From: Candidatus Fermentibacterota bacterium | GTDB taxonomy: Bacteria; Fermentibacterota; Fermentibacteria; Fermentibacterales; Fermentibacteraceae | Direction: 5' to 3' | NCBI GenBank assembly: GCA_022703195.1 | Contig: JAKLEF010000107.1 | Span: forward strand, 1 to 6,749 | Length of the DNA: 6,749 nt | In this document: in pieces, positions 1-6,028 of the stretch | How positions within the stretch are numbered: the stretch's first letter is position 1 | Layout of the letters: every line of letters starts with the position of its first letter | Program-made: the position numbers and the translations under genes | Notes under the pieces: generated by a model | Databases searched by the model: none | Seen by the model: the letters and a program-made list of their open reading frames with translations, nothing else | Told to the model about the DNA's origin: nothing

Positions 1-37
1 CTACGCTGCTCATCCCGCACTTGATGTTCCGATCCAT
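1..37 (-). CDS. Start of an unidentified gene running off the left edge
   Basis: Only about twelve codons are visible, reading MDRNIKCGMSSV with no stop before the window edge. The start is supported by a GGAGGA ribosome site at 42-47, five bases from the ATG at 35-37, and by a promoter-like pair just upstream (72-100). The gene is transcribed away from the TetR gene at 170, the usual arrangement for a TetR regulator and its target. No function can be assigned from twelve residues. An ATG five bases upstream (40-42) is out of frame. The call rests on the start signals rather than on protein similarity. Confidence 0.38.
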   Translation of the reverse strand, partial: MDRNIKCGMSSV

Positions 38-71
38 CGCATCCTCCCCCGCCACAGGCATGCGGCTGTCC

Positions 72-100
72 ATGATCTCCAGCGGCGTCTGCGGTGTCAA
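72..100 (-). promoter_or_regulatory. Sigma-70-like promoter for the left-edge gene
   Basis: On the minus strand a perfect TTGACA (95-100) is followed after exactly 17 bases by GATCAT (72-77), four of six matches to TATAAT. Transcription would begin near 65 and leave a short leader before the ATG at 37. It lies in the divergent region shared with the TetR gene, so the regulator could act here. No convincing symmetric operator was found by eye. Confidence 0.42.
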
Positions 101-169
101 GCCATCGGGCCGGCATCCGACTCCCCCGTGAAGCGCGAAGGACGTTAGATTCAGAGCAGGATCAAGCGG

Positions 170-832
170 ATGATTCAAACGATCGGGGACGGATTGGGCG
201 ACAAGACCGGGGCAAGAGAGAGGATCATCTTCGCAGCCATCGGGATCCTGGAGAAGGATGGCGCAAGGGGGATCACCACCCGGCGAATCGCTGCCGAGGC
301 CGGCGTGAACACTGCCGCTGTCAACTACTACTTCGGGTCCAAGGAAGAACTGGTGCGGCAGGTTCTCTCGCTGACGCTGTCGCACGGTTTCGCGGACTGG
401 ATCGAGGTGCTGGAGGACAGGAGCCTGGACGCTCCATCGAGGCTCCATGCAGCCCTTTCCATCATGCTCGAGGGGATCGAGCGCAATCCGGGCGTGGTCC
501 GCGCCCACATGTTCGAGAGCGGGGTCATGGAGGAAAGCCGGGTCGCACTCGGCGGGCACCTCTCGTCGTTCCTCGATGCGGCAGCCACTCTGCTCTCGCC
601 CACCGGCGCTCCCGAGACAGACCTGAGGCTGCGCCTGGGCGTCGCAGTGCTGGCCGTGATGTCGGCGGGGCTCATGACCGAGCAGGTGGAGACCGTTTCG
701 CCTTCAGGCAGGCAGGGGATCATCCTGGCCCTGGTCGAATTCGTCACGGGATGCAGACCGACTGTTTCGGAGGAACTGGAAGCGCGGCTGGCGGAGCTCA
801 GGGATACCGCCTTCTCGAGCTTCCAGCCCTGA
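170..832 (+). CDS. TetR/AcrR-family transcriptional regulator
   Basis: A 220-residue protein of typical TetR length that binds DNA as a dimer, usually repressing a neighbouring gene until a small ligand binds. The N-terminal helix-turn-helix is clear: residues about 15-62 include GITTRRIAAEAGVNTAAVNY and then YFGSKEEL, the hallmark end of the TetR_N domain. Residues 70-220 are helical and form the ligand-binding and dimerisation part, which is too variable to predict a ligand. The ATG at 170 is the only usual start after the in-frame stop at 146-148; its ribosome site (AGGATC) is weak. The divergent left-edge gene is the obvious candidate target. The stop codon is the first three bases of a repeat-like sequence (830-852). 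Confidence 0.94.
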   Translation: MIQTIGDGLGDKTGARERIIFAAIGILEKDGARGITTRRIAAEAGVNTAAVNYYFGSKEELVRQVLSLTLSHGFADWIEVLEDRSLDAPSRLHAALSIMLEGIERNPGVVRAHMFESGVMEESRVALGGHLSSFLDAAATLLSPTGAPETDLRLRLGVAVLAVMSAGLMTEQVETVSPSGRQGIILALVEFVTGCRPTVSEELEARLAELRDTAFSSFQP

Positions 833-1082
833 CCGGGGTCGGACTACCGTGGACCTCCCGGGATGCCGGCGTGGCGGAGCGACAGGATGCCGCGGCATAT
901 GACCTCTCAGGCTCCCAGTACCCGGAAGGGTCGTCCGACTGGACGGGCTCGTCCGGAACTCCGGCCAGCCCGAGCCTGCGGGACAGGTCGGGGGGGAGTG
1001 AGGCGATCCCTCAGAGACCGGCCCCGGGCTCGATGGCGATGGCCTTCATCTCATCGGCGGTCATGCCCGCCTCGAAACCCAT
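798..1082 (-). pseudogene. Coding-like sequence downstream of the acetyltransferase, out of frame
   Basis: The frame beginning at the ATG 1080-1082 reads MGFEAGMTADEMKAIAIEPG and three more residues to a TGA at 1011-1013. It then stays open to a stop at 798-800, including DLSRRLGLAGVPDEPVQSDD and GYWEPERSYAAA. Third positions are strongly G/C from 1082 to about 900, as in the real genes here. It could be the original C-terminus of the acetyltransferase after a frameshift, or the remnant of a lost downstream gene. I do not recognise a family. Confidence 0.33.
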
Positions 1083-1575
1083 CCTGCTCCGGATCCCGCC
1101 CTACCGTGAAGCTGGTCCAGTCGACGCCGGTCAGCTCCATCATGTCGGCGGACCTTTTCATGCCGATCTTCTCATAGAAGCCGACGGCTTCCTCGCTGGC
1201 ACAGGCGAACACGACTATGTCTCTCGGGCCGCCCGCGGCCTCCCTGGCCAGGTGCACCAGCTCGCCGCCGATGCCCTTCCCGGTGCAGCCCCTGTCGATC
1301 CCAAGATCGGTGATCAGGAGCCAGTAGGCGTAATCGGTGAGGCCTAGGCAGACCCCGACGACGGTTCCGGCTCCGTTGCGGGCGACCAGGCTGATCGTGG
1401 CGTTCCGGACCAGCCTGCCGATCCTCTCCCGGAAACGTTCCCTCGGGTACTGGCTGCCGAGGTCGGTCCTGGCGAGGAACTCGACGTACTCCTCCGCTGA
1501 GAGGCGCTCCTGACGGATGGCGATCCCGTCGTGCGGAGTTTCATATGTCATCGCGGTGCCGTCCATCTCGATCAC
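1051..1575 (-). CDS. GNAT-family N-acetyltransferase, C-terminus possibly frameshifted
   Basis: A 174-residue acetyltransferase that would move an acetyl group from acetyl-CoA to an unknown amine. The acetyl-CoA pyrophosphate loop is at residues 97-106 (GCTGKGIGGE); the usual Arg or Gln opening the motif is replaced by Thr. Before it lies the hydrophobic strand YWLLITDLGI, and the family's later motif is at 130-140 (AVGFYEKIGMK). The GTG at 1575 overlaps the stop of the upstream GRAM-like gene as GTGA, which suggests coupled translation. ATGs at 1566 and 1551 are alternatives, none with a good ribosome site. The last ten or so residues (GFRGGHDRR) have poor codon use. The next frame over carries well-formed codons reading GFEAGMTADEMKAIAIEPG, so a single-base insertion near 1083-1100 may have cut the natural C-terminus. 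The substrate cannot be predicted. Confidence 0.9.
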   Translation of the reverse strand: MIEMDGTAMTYETPHDGIAIRQERLSAEEYVEFLARTDLGSQYPRERFRERIGRLVRNATISLVARNGAGTVVGVCLGLTDYAYWLLITDLGIDRGCTGKGIGGELVHLAREAAGGPRDIVVFACASEEAVGFYEKIGMKRSADMMELTGVDWTSFTVGRDPEQDGFRGGHDRR

Positions 1576-1958
1576 GGAGCATCATCAGCCGGGAGCCGGC
1601 GGGTCTCCTCCACCATCTTCGACAGCTCTTCGGCGGCGCTCCCGGCGCCATTGCATCTGAAACAGAAGCGGCCGCCTTCGAGGTCGATGACGATCGCTCC
1701 CGATGCACGATCCCTGGCTGCCTGCACGGTCCTCACCGATGACAGGCGGATCGTGATGTCGGCGAGACCTTCGTGCAGGCGCCGGTCCAGCCAGGATGGC
1801 GAGAAGACCAGGTCTCTCCCGGAGACGCTGAGCCTTCCCCCGATCCAGACACCGCCGACGGAGCTGTTCATCCTCTCCACTGCGTCGCCTGATACGATCC
1901 TGCCCAGCCGGGAGGCCTTCACCCCGGCGATCAGCGCGCTGCCGCTCTTCGAAACCAC
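1572..1958 (-). CDS. Small GRAM/PH-like domain protein
   Basis: A 128-residue protein without signal peptide or membrane segment. Residues about 35-118 follow the layout of bacterial GRAM/PH-like domains: GGVWIGGRLSVSGRDLVFSP (a strand pair where such proteins read GxLxLTNKRLVF), then ADITIRLSSVRTVQ, a strand GAIVIDLEGGRFCF, and a closing helix SAAEELSKMVEE. The fold is associated with lipid or protein binding; no enzymatic residues are visible. The GTG start at 1956-1958 is chosen because GGAGG at 1964-1968 lies five bases upstream and an in-frame stop (1986-1988) excludes longer forms. The gene overlaps the following acetyltransferase by four bases, so they are probably one operon. Its leader abuts the inverted-repeat element at 1975. 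The assignment rests on pattern similarity only. Confidence 0.78.
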   Translation of the reverse strand: MVSKSGSALIAGVKASRLGRIVSGDAVERMNSSVGGVWIGGRLSVSGRDLVFSPSWLDRRLHEGLADITIRLSSVRTVQAARDRASGAIVIDLEGGRFCFRCNGAGSAAEELSKMVEETRRLPADDAP

Positions 1959-1974
1959 ATCGTCCTCCGGTCCT

Positions 1975-2187
1975 CCGGGGTCAGACTACTCTCGGAACCG
2001 CCTCTGTAATATCAAGCGTTACCGTGGATTGCAGCCATAGTCAATTTACAGGTTATCCAGTGAAGAAAACTGCTGTTCGCAGACACTCTCCAAACCAGCA
2101 TCTCTGTCAGGCGGGGATAATGAGCAGACGGGGTGATCGCTCGATAAAACCGACCTAGACAGTGTTCCGTGAGTAGCCTGACCCCGG
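1975..2187. mobile_element. 213-bp element with 24-nt terminal inverted repeats, no transposase gene
   Basis: The 24 bases at 1975-1998 and the reverse complement of 2164-2187 agree at 22 positions. The shared core is CCGGGGTCAG, one variable base, CTACTC, one variable base, CGGAAC. The interior of about 165 bases is noticeably less GC-rich than its surroundings and holds no credible gene, so this is a MITE-like, non-autonomous element. From memory, GGGGTCAG-type ends occur around Y1 (IS200/RAYT-type) tyrosine transposase genes in many environmental bacteria; that link is inference. No target-site duplication is evident, which would fit such elements. The left end lies just upstream of the GRAM-like gene's ribosome site. 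A weak minus-strand TTGACT (2039-2044) inside it could act as a -35, with no good -10 partner. Confidence 0.6.
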
Positions 2188-2222
2188 TCACCGGTCACCG
2201 TGAGTAGCCTGACCCCGGTCAC
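2167..2222 (+). repeat. Two tandem 25-nt copies of the element end, period 31
   Basis: The 25 bases at 2167-2191 recur exactly at 2198-2222, separated by the six bases CGGTCA. Each begins CCGTGAGTAGCCTGACCCCG. The first copy is the right terminal repeat of the 1975-2187 element, so the element's end appears to have been duplicated. With only two copies and a six-base spacer this is not a CRISPR array. Confidence 0.85.
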
Positions 2223-2304
2223 GGTCAGACCCCGGTCATCCACGGTCACGAAGCCACCCGGGTACCGGTCACAGACGGTCAGCGTGACGGATCGATCCCG
2301 GTCA
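2186..2304 (+). repeat. Array of nine GGTCA words, partly phased at about 11 bp
   Basis: GGTCA begins at 2186, 2193, 2217, 2223, 2234, 2244, 2267, 2277 and 2300, all on the plus strand, mostly as CGGTCA. From 2223 on, the steps are 11, 10, 23, 10 and 23, close to multiples of the DNA helical turn. A hairpin-capable segment lies inside it: CGTGAC (2283-2288) can pair with GTCACG (2301-2306) around the palindrome GGATCGATCC. The rest of the 1959-2406 gap shows no gene; 2311-2406 is plainer, lower-GC sequence with nothing I can name. Confidence 0.55.
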
Positions 2305-2406
2305 CGGCCGGGCATATTGGATAAGCATCCAAGCGCGAGCGTTATAAGGTTGTCATTAAATGAGATACCATTGCATCTGAAGGATCTGAAACCAGGGATC
2401 GACCGG

Positions 2407-4683
2407 TCAGAACTCGTACTCGAGGCCGATCACCGGCATCAGGCCCCACTGCAGGATCTCGTCGGGGCAGCGTTCCACCTCGTTCCAGTAGATCGTGGCT
2501 ATGTTGCGCCTGGCGTAGGCGTTCCATATCGAGGCGTAGGCCACGAGGTTCGAGCCGTCGAAGGTGAATCGCCTGTCGGCCCTTATGTTCAGCGAATGGA
2601 ATGCGGGCAGCCTCTCGCCGTTGATCCTGGATTCGTCCAGGATCGTCCGGTTGTGGAGAGCCGACGCCTCCAGATCCAGCGGCGTGTAGGGCCGTCCACC
2701 CGCATACACCCACCTGGCGCTGAACTCCCACGACCTGCCGGGCTTGTAGCCTCCCTCGGCGGTGAAGGTGAAGCGGTTGTCGTAGATCCTGTCGCGCCAG
2801 GGCTCCCCCGGGTTTCTGTACCGGGCCGAGGACCACGATCCCGCCAGTATTCCGTAGAGGCCGCTCACCAGCTTCTTCTCCACCAGCACCTCGACCCCCA
2901 GCGACCGGGCATCGCCGCCAGTGGTCAGCGTGTCGAAGGAGTAGAGATCCTGCTCGCTCCCCAGTCCGTCCAGGATCGCGAATCCCGGACGCGTCGGATC
3001 GAAGGGCAGGTCCGAGTATTCCTTGTCGTAGATCTCTACTGTGAGCCTCGTCTCGTCCTGTATCAGATGCGAGAAACCGATCACTCCGTGTACGGCCGAC
3101 GGCGAGTCGAGGTCGGCGAAGATCCCACCCCTGGCGACCAGGTCGGAAGGCAGATCCTGCCTGAAGAGGCCGCCTGAGGCTGAGAAAGCCGTCCGGTCCG
3201 AGAGCCTGTACCGCAGCGATCCTCTTGGCGACGCCATGAGATCGTCACGCGAACGGTCGACCCTCGAGCCCGCAGTGGCCGTCAGGCCCGGGAACAGGCC
3301 CACGGAAGCCTCGGCGTACGCGCCCCACTGTCGTTCCTCCAGGTCCGTCTCCAGGTCCAGTCCGGGCATCGGTTCGCCGGTATAGCCCGTGTCGGGGGCG
3401 AACCAGTTGTCGAAAGAGTCCGAAGACAGGTCCGCTTCGGCTCCGAAGACGACGCTGACACCCTCCCCGGCCAGCCAGGAGCTTGCGCATCGCAGCCGGA
3501 GAGACCTCTCGATCGAGTTCTGCAGCGCGAGCTGGTTTCCTGTGCTGGTCCGGCCGTAGTCGCCGCCGTAGCTGATGCCCTGGACCGAGAGAGACGTGGT
3601 GGTATAGCCGTTCCCGCCACCCCAGAGCGTGCGCAGCGACCCGCCGGCGGTCGCGTTCCAGGAGTCGGTCACGCCGTAGTCTGGGTTGCCGTCGTCCCAG
3701 GCCTGGTCGCGGGTGTAGTCGGAATGGTCGATTGCCCCGGCTCCGACGAACGAGAGCGTGTTCCCCGGGGACAGGTCGTACACCGCCTTGGCGGCGAAGT
3801 CGGAGTAGCTCGCGACCGTGGGGATGTCGGCGATGTCCACCAGTAGATCTATCCAGCTGTGCCGCGCACAGGCGAGCCACGACCCGCGCCCGCCCTCCAG
3901 GGGTCCCTCGGCGACGCCGCCGATCCCGGACATGCTGAAGTCGAGCTGGCCTTCGAACCCATCCCTCGCGCCCTCGCGCAGCGAGAGATCCATCACCGAG
4001 GAGAGCCTCCCGCCATAGCTCGAAGGGAAGCCCCCGGGCATGAAGGTGACATCCTCGAGGAGGTCGACGTTCACCATGCCCAGCCCTCCCCCGGTCGTGC
4101 CCTGCCGGGGGAAGTGGTTGATGTTGGCCATCTCGATGCCGTCGATGTAGAAGCCGGTCTCCGAGGGATTCCCGCCGCGCACCGCCAGGCCGTTGTACTG
4201 GTCGTCGAACTTCGCCACCGAGGGCAGGCTGGTCATAACGCGGACCACGTCGCCCGCAGAACCCGGGGCGCGCCTCACCTGCTCGCCCGACAGGACAGAC
4301 CCGCCCGGGGTTGAGGAGGATGCCTCGGGGAAGTAGTCGGGCCTGACAGTGATCGTCGTGTTTCCGGATGCCAACGTCCCGAGGTCGAAGTCCACATCGG
4401 TCGTCCTGCCGGGGCGGACGACGGCGTCCGTCACCGCGAGAACGGCATAACCGACGCAGGATGCGTTCACGGTGTACGAACCCGCCGGCACGCCATCGAT
4501 GCGGTAGGAGCCCGATGCGTCCGTCATCGTCCCGGTGCCCGTACCCGCCAGCATGACGGTTGCTCCGACAATCGGCGAGAGAGTGGCGGCGTCGCGCACC
4601 GTGCCCGAGATCCCGCCGGGCAGCTCTCCGCGGGCCGGGGTCGAAACGGCGGCCAGGGCGATGACGAACAGGACAGGCTTCAT
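2407..4683 (-). CDS. TonB-dependent outer-membrane receptor with carboxypeptidase-regulatory-like N-domain
   Basis: A 758-residue outer-membrane protein of the TonB-dependent receptor family, which imports bound ligands using energy passed on by TonB. Residues 1-19 are a signal peptide (MKPVLFVIALAAVSTPARG). Residues 24-101 form the carboxypeptidase-regulatory-like beta-sandwich (GISGTVRDAATLSPIVGATV, then GSYRIDGVPAGSYTV). Residues about 126-236 are the plug, with GLAVRGGNPSETGFYIDGIE and FMPGGFPSSYGGRLSSVMDL. The remainder is a beta-barrel ending in the expected terminal aromatic (GLEYEF). No TonB box is obvious. The ATG at 4681-4683 is preferred over one 33 bases upstream (4716) because GGAGG (4688-4692) precedes it, the signal peptide starts there, and the upstream ATG lies almost at the predicted transcript start. 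The ligand is unknown. The neighbouring lipoprotein gene may belong to the same process. Confidence 0.96.
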   Translation of the reverse strand: MKPVLFVIALAAVSTPARGELPGGISGTVRDAATLSPIVGATVMLAGTGTGTMTDASGSYRIDGVPAGSYTVNASCVGYAVLAVTDAVVRPGRTTDVDFDLGTLASGNTTITVRPDYFPEASSSTPGGSVLSGEQVRRAPGSAGDVVRVMTSLPSVAKFDDQYNGLAVRGGNPSETGFYIDGIEMANINHFPRQGTTGGGLGMVNVDLLEDVTFMPGGFPSSYGGRLSSVMDLSLREGARDGFEGQLDFSMSGIGGVAEGPLEGGRGSWLACARHSWIDLLVDIADIPTVASYSDFAAKAVYDLSPGNTLSFVGAGAIDHSDYTRDQAWDDGNPDYGVTDSWNATAGGSLRTLWGGGNGYTTTSLSVQGISYGGDYGRTSTGNQLALQNSIERSLRLRCASSWLAGEGVSVVFGAEADLSSDSFDNWFAPDTGYTGEPMPGLDLETDLEERQWGAYAEASVGLFPGLTATAGSRVDRSRDDLMASPRGSLRYRLSDRTAFSASGGLFRQDLPSDLVARGGIFADLDSPSAVHGVIGFSHLIQDETRLTVEIYDKEYSDLPFDPTRPGFAILDGLGSEQDLYSFDTLTTGGDARSLGVEVLVEKKLVSGLYGILAGSWSSARYRNPGEPWRDRIYDNRFTFTAEGGYKPGRSWEFSARWVYAGGRPYTPLDLEASALHNRTILDESRINGERLPAFHSLNIRADRRFTFDGSNLVAYASIWNAYARRNIATIYWNEVERCPDEILQWGLMPVIGLEYEF

Positions 4684-4715
4684 GGCGCCTCCGGGGTTGA
4701 ACCTTTGATAAAACA

Positions 4716-4730
4716 TATGATTGAATCATA
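4716..4730. promoter_or_regulatory. Palindromic operator-like site over the receptor promoter
   Basis: TATGATT and AATCATA form a perfect seven-base inverted repeat around one central base. The right half contains the -10 of the receptor promoter, and the site covers the expected transcription start near 4718. A dimeric regulator bound here would block RNA polymerase. The regulator is unknown. Confidence 0.4.
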
Positions 4731-4753
4731 CGATTCGAACCACGTCGGGGCAA
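4725..4753 (-). promoter_or_regulatory. Sigma-70-like promoter of the TonB-dependent receptor gene
   Basis: On the minus strand TTGCCC (4748-4753, four of six matches) is followed after exactly 17 bases by TATGAT (4725-4730, five of six matches). The transcript would start near 4718, giving a leader of about 35 bases before the ATG at 4683. The -35 hexamer overlaps the loop and 3' arm of a hairpin that follows the upstream lipoprotein gene. Confidence 0.55.
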
Positions 4754-4787
4754 GCCCCGGCCCGGCATTCTCAGCCGGGCAGAATGC
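4746..4787 (-). terminator. Hairpin cluster after the lipoprotein gene, possible terminator
   Basis: Downstream of the lipoprotein stop are two strong stems: GCCCGGC/GCCGGGC (4760-4766 with 4774-4780, seven-base loop) and CGGGGCTTGCCCCG (4746-4759, five-pair stem with a CTTG tetraloop). A further stem, GCATTCT/AGAATGC (4765-4771 with 4781-4787), would compete with the first. There is no T-run after them, so a classical intrinsic terminator is not proven. They could instead protect the 3' end or act as a switch. Confidence 0.4.
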
Positions 4788-4807
4788 AGGGCAAGGATGT
4801 ATTTCGC

Positions 4808-5962
4808 CTAGCGGCCCCCCGGGACGGTCTCCAGGATGTAGACCCTGGGAAAGTCGGAGGGGTTGTGATCCCAGCCTATGATGCCCTGCGGGCTGACCAC
4901 GAATGCCCAGTAGCGCGCGATCGGCGGGAGCGTGGTCTGAACCGACTGTATGAAGGAACCATCAGTCATGTCGTACAGGTCGAAGACCTGCGACGCGGTC
5001 TCGCCGTTCCCGGACCGGATCCAGAGCCGCCGTTCGGAATCGAAGCCGGACACATCAGCGGCAGATCGCAGAGGATCGGGCTCCCATCCGGCTGACAGCT
5101 CCTCGCTCGTCGATTCGCTGCCCGGCCCCGGGATAACGAGTTGTGGTCTGGCAACCTCGAGCTCCTCCCCTGTCACCTGCGTCTCCTGCCAGGGCCTTTC
5201 GATAGCGAACAGCGTGTCACCAGGAGACGCAAGACAGAGAAACCGGTACTCGTCTTGGGAGCTGAGGGCGCAATAGAGCGTTCCGGAATCGGTGGACACG
5301 AAGCTGTACATGTCGAAATCCGTATCGGGATACATCGCATAGTCGCCGAGATAGACGCCGTCCGGCTCGGACGAATCCGACCAGGCGCAGATATCCGCTC
5401 CCTTGTAAAGGGCTTCACCCTCGAAATAGTAGTTGATCCTCCTGCCCAGGACCGAACCTTCCGGCCCAGTGCCAAGAGCGGTCGGCGCCATGGGCATCAA
5501 CCCGTTGATCTCGCGCTCCATGACGAGGCAGGAGTCGAAGAAGACGATCTTCCCCGCGTGGACGTCCGAAACGGCGAATCCACCATTCGACAGCGGTGCA
5601 ATCGAGAAGGGGGCGGCGAACTCGCCCGGCCCCCCGCCGGGCCGGCCCACGGATCCCAAGAAATCCCCCTCATTAGAGAAGACTGAGACTCTGCACTTGA
5701 TGAGATCTACGAGGGCTATCCGGCCGTCGGACAGGAAGCAGCCGTCCAGGATCGCACCGAAGACGTAGTTCGTGTCACCGAGCTCGATGCCGATCGAGTC
5801 GATGATCACGAGATCGGAGATGTCCTCGACCTGACCGGAGCTTTCCAGGGACCCTGGACCGCCGCTGCCGCCGCAGCCCAGCGCGATCGACGAGGCGGCG
5901 ACAGAGGTCAGGAACAGGGCTGAAAACACTTTCAGAGATGATCGGGAGATCCCTGCATTCAT
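4808..5962 (-). CDS. Six-bladed beta-propeller lipoprotein
   Basis: A 384-residue exported lipoprotein. Residues 10-29 are a hydrophobic signal segment ending in ALGC, so Cys30 is the likely lipidated residue, followed by a Gly/Ser-rich linker. The body reads as repeated propeller blades. The clearest is VSVFSNEGDFLGSVGRPGGG followed by PGEF (residues about 92-115), the signature seen in six-bladed beta-propeller proteins of Bacteroidota-like bacteria, and FAVSDVHAGKIVFFD continues the blade pattern. Such proteins are usually binding scaffolds; no catalytic site is evident. The ATG at 5960-5962 follows GGAGG (5972-5976) by nine bases. A GTG directly before it (5963-5965) is equally possible and adds one residue. 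The gene lies 66 bases after the chimeric malic enzyme frame and 124 bases before the receptor, on the same strand. An envelope role beside the receptor is inference. Confidence 0.9.
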   Translation of the reverse strand: MNAGISRSSLKVFSALFLTSVAASSIALGCGGSGGPGSLESSGQVEDISDLVIIDSIGIELGDTNYVFGAILDGCFLSDGRIALVDLIKCRVSVFSNEGDFLGSVGRPGGGPGEFAAPFSIAPLSNGGFAVSDVHAGKIVFFDSCLVMEREINGLMPMAPTALGTGPEGSVLGRRINYYFEGEALYKGADICAWSDSSEPDGVYLGDYAMYPDTDFDMYSFVSTDSGTLYCALSSQDEYRFLCLASPGDTLFAIERPWQETQVTGEELEVARPQLVIPGPGSESTSEELSAGWEPDPLRSAADVSGFDSERRLWIRSGNGETASQVFDLYDMTDGSFIQSVQTTLPPIARYWAFVVSPQGIIGWDHNPSDFPRVYILETVPGGR

Positions 5963-6028
5963 CACATGACACCTCCAATCGAGCGACCGGGCGACCGGGG
6001 TCCGGCCAATTCTGCGTTAACAGCAGGA

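Noticed and set aside
932..945. CGTCC-GACT-GGACG hairpin after the TetR gene as a terminator
   Set aside because: The stem is only five pairs and no T-run follows.
1011..1013. TGA recoding or selenocysteine in the shifted frame
   Set aside because: TGA ends several clear genes here, and no selenocysteine-type hairpin was evident. Decay or frameshift is simpler.
94..1347. 417-codon plus-strand open frame
   Set aside because: It overlaps both the TetR gene and the antisense acetyltransferase, is rich in Arg and Gly, and has no recognisable domain. It is a by-product of high GC.
2167..2222. CRISPR-like direct repeats
   Set aside because: Only two copies with a six-base spacer, and the unit is the element's terminal repeat.
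2046..2315. 89-codon minus-strand open frame through the repeat region
   Set aside because: It translates the GGTCA repeats into low-complexity VTV/RD-rich text, with no ribosome site or family likeness.
1648..2381. 14-base word CCATTGCATCTGAA at 1648-1661 and 2368-2381
   Set aside because: One copy is coding and the other intergenic, with no similarity in the flanks. A single 14-mer match in a window this size is plausible by chance.
2200..3177. 325-codon plus-strand open frame
   Set aside because: Antisense to the receptor's C-terminal half and starting within the repeats; no domain pattern.
3245..4768. 507-codon minus-strand open frame inside the receptor gene
   Set aside because: Arg-rich, shifted-frame copy of a clearly recognised TonB-dependent receptor.
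5962..5967. ATG-TGA minimal start-stop overlapping the lipoprotein start
   Set aside because: Probably a coincidence of overlapping codons at ATGTGATG; no evidence for a regulatory role.
5983..5998. Tandem GCGACCGG words before the lipoprotein gene as another repeat copy
   Set aside because: Two eight-base words in GC-rich sequence, too short to tie to the element family.
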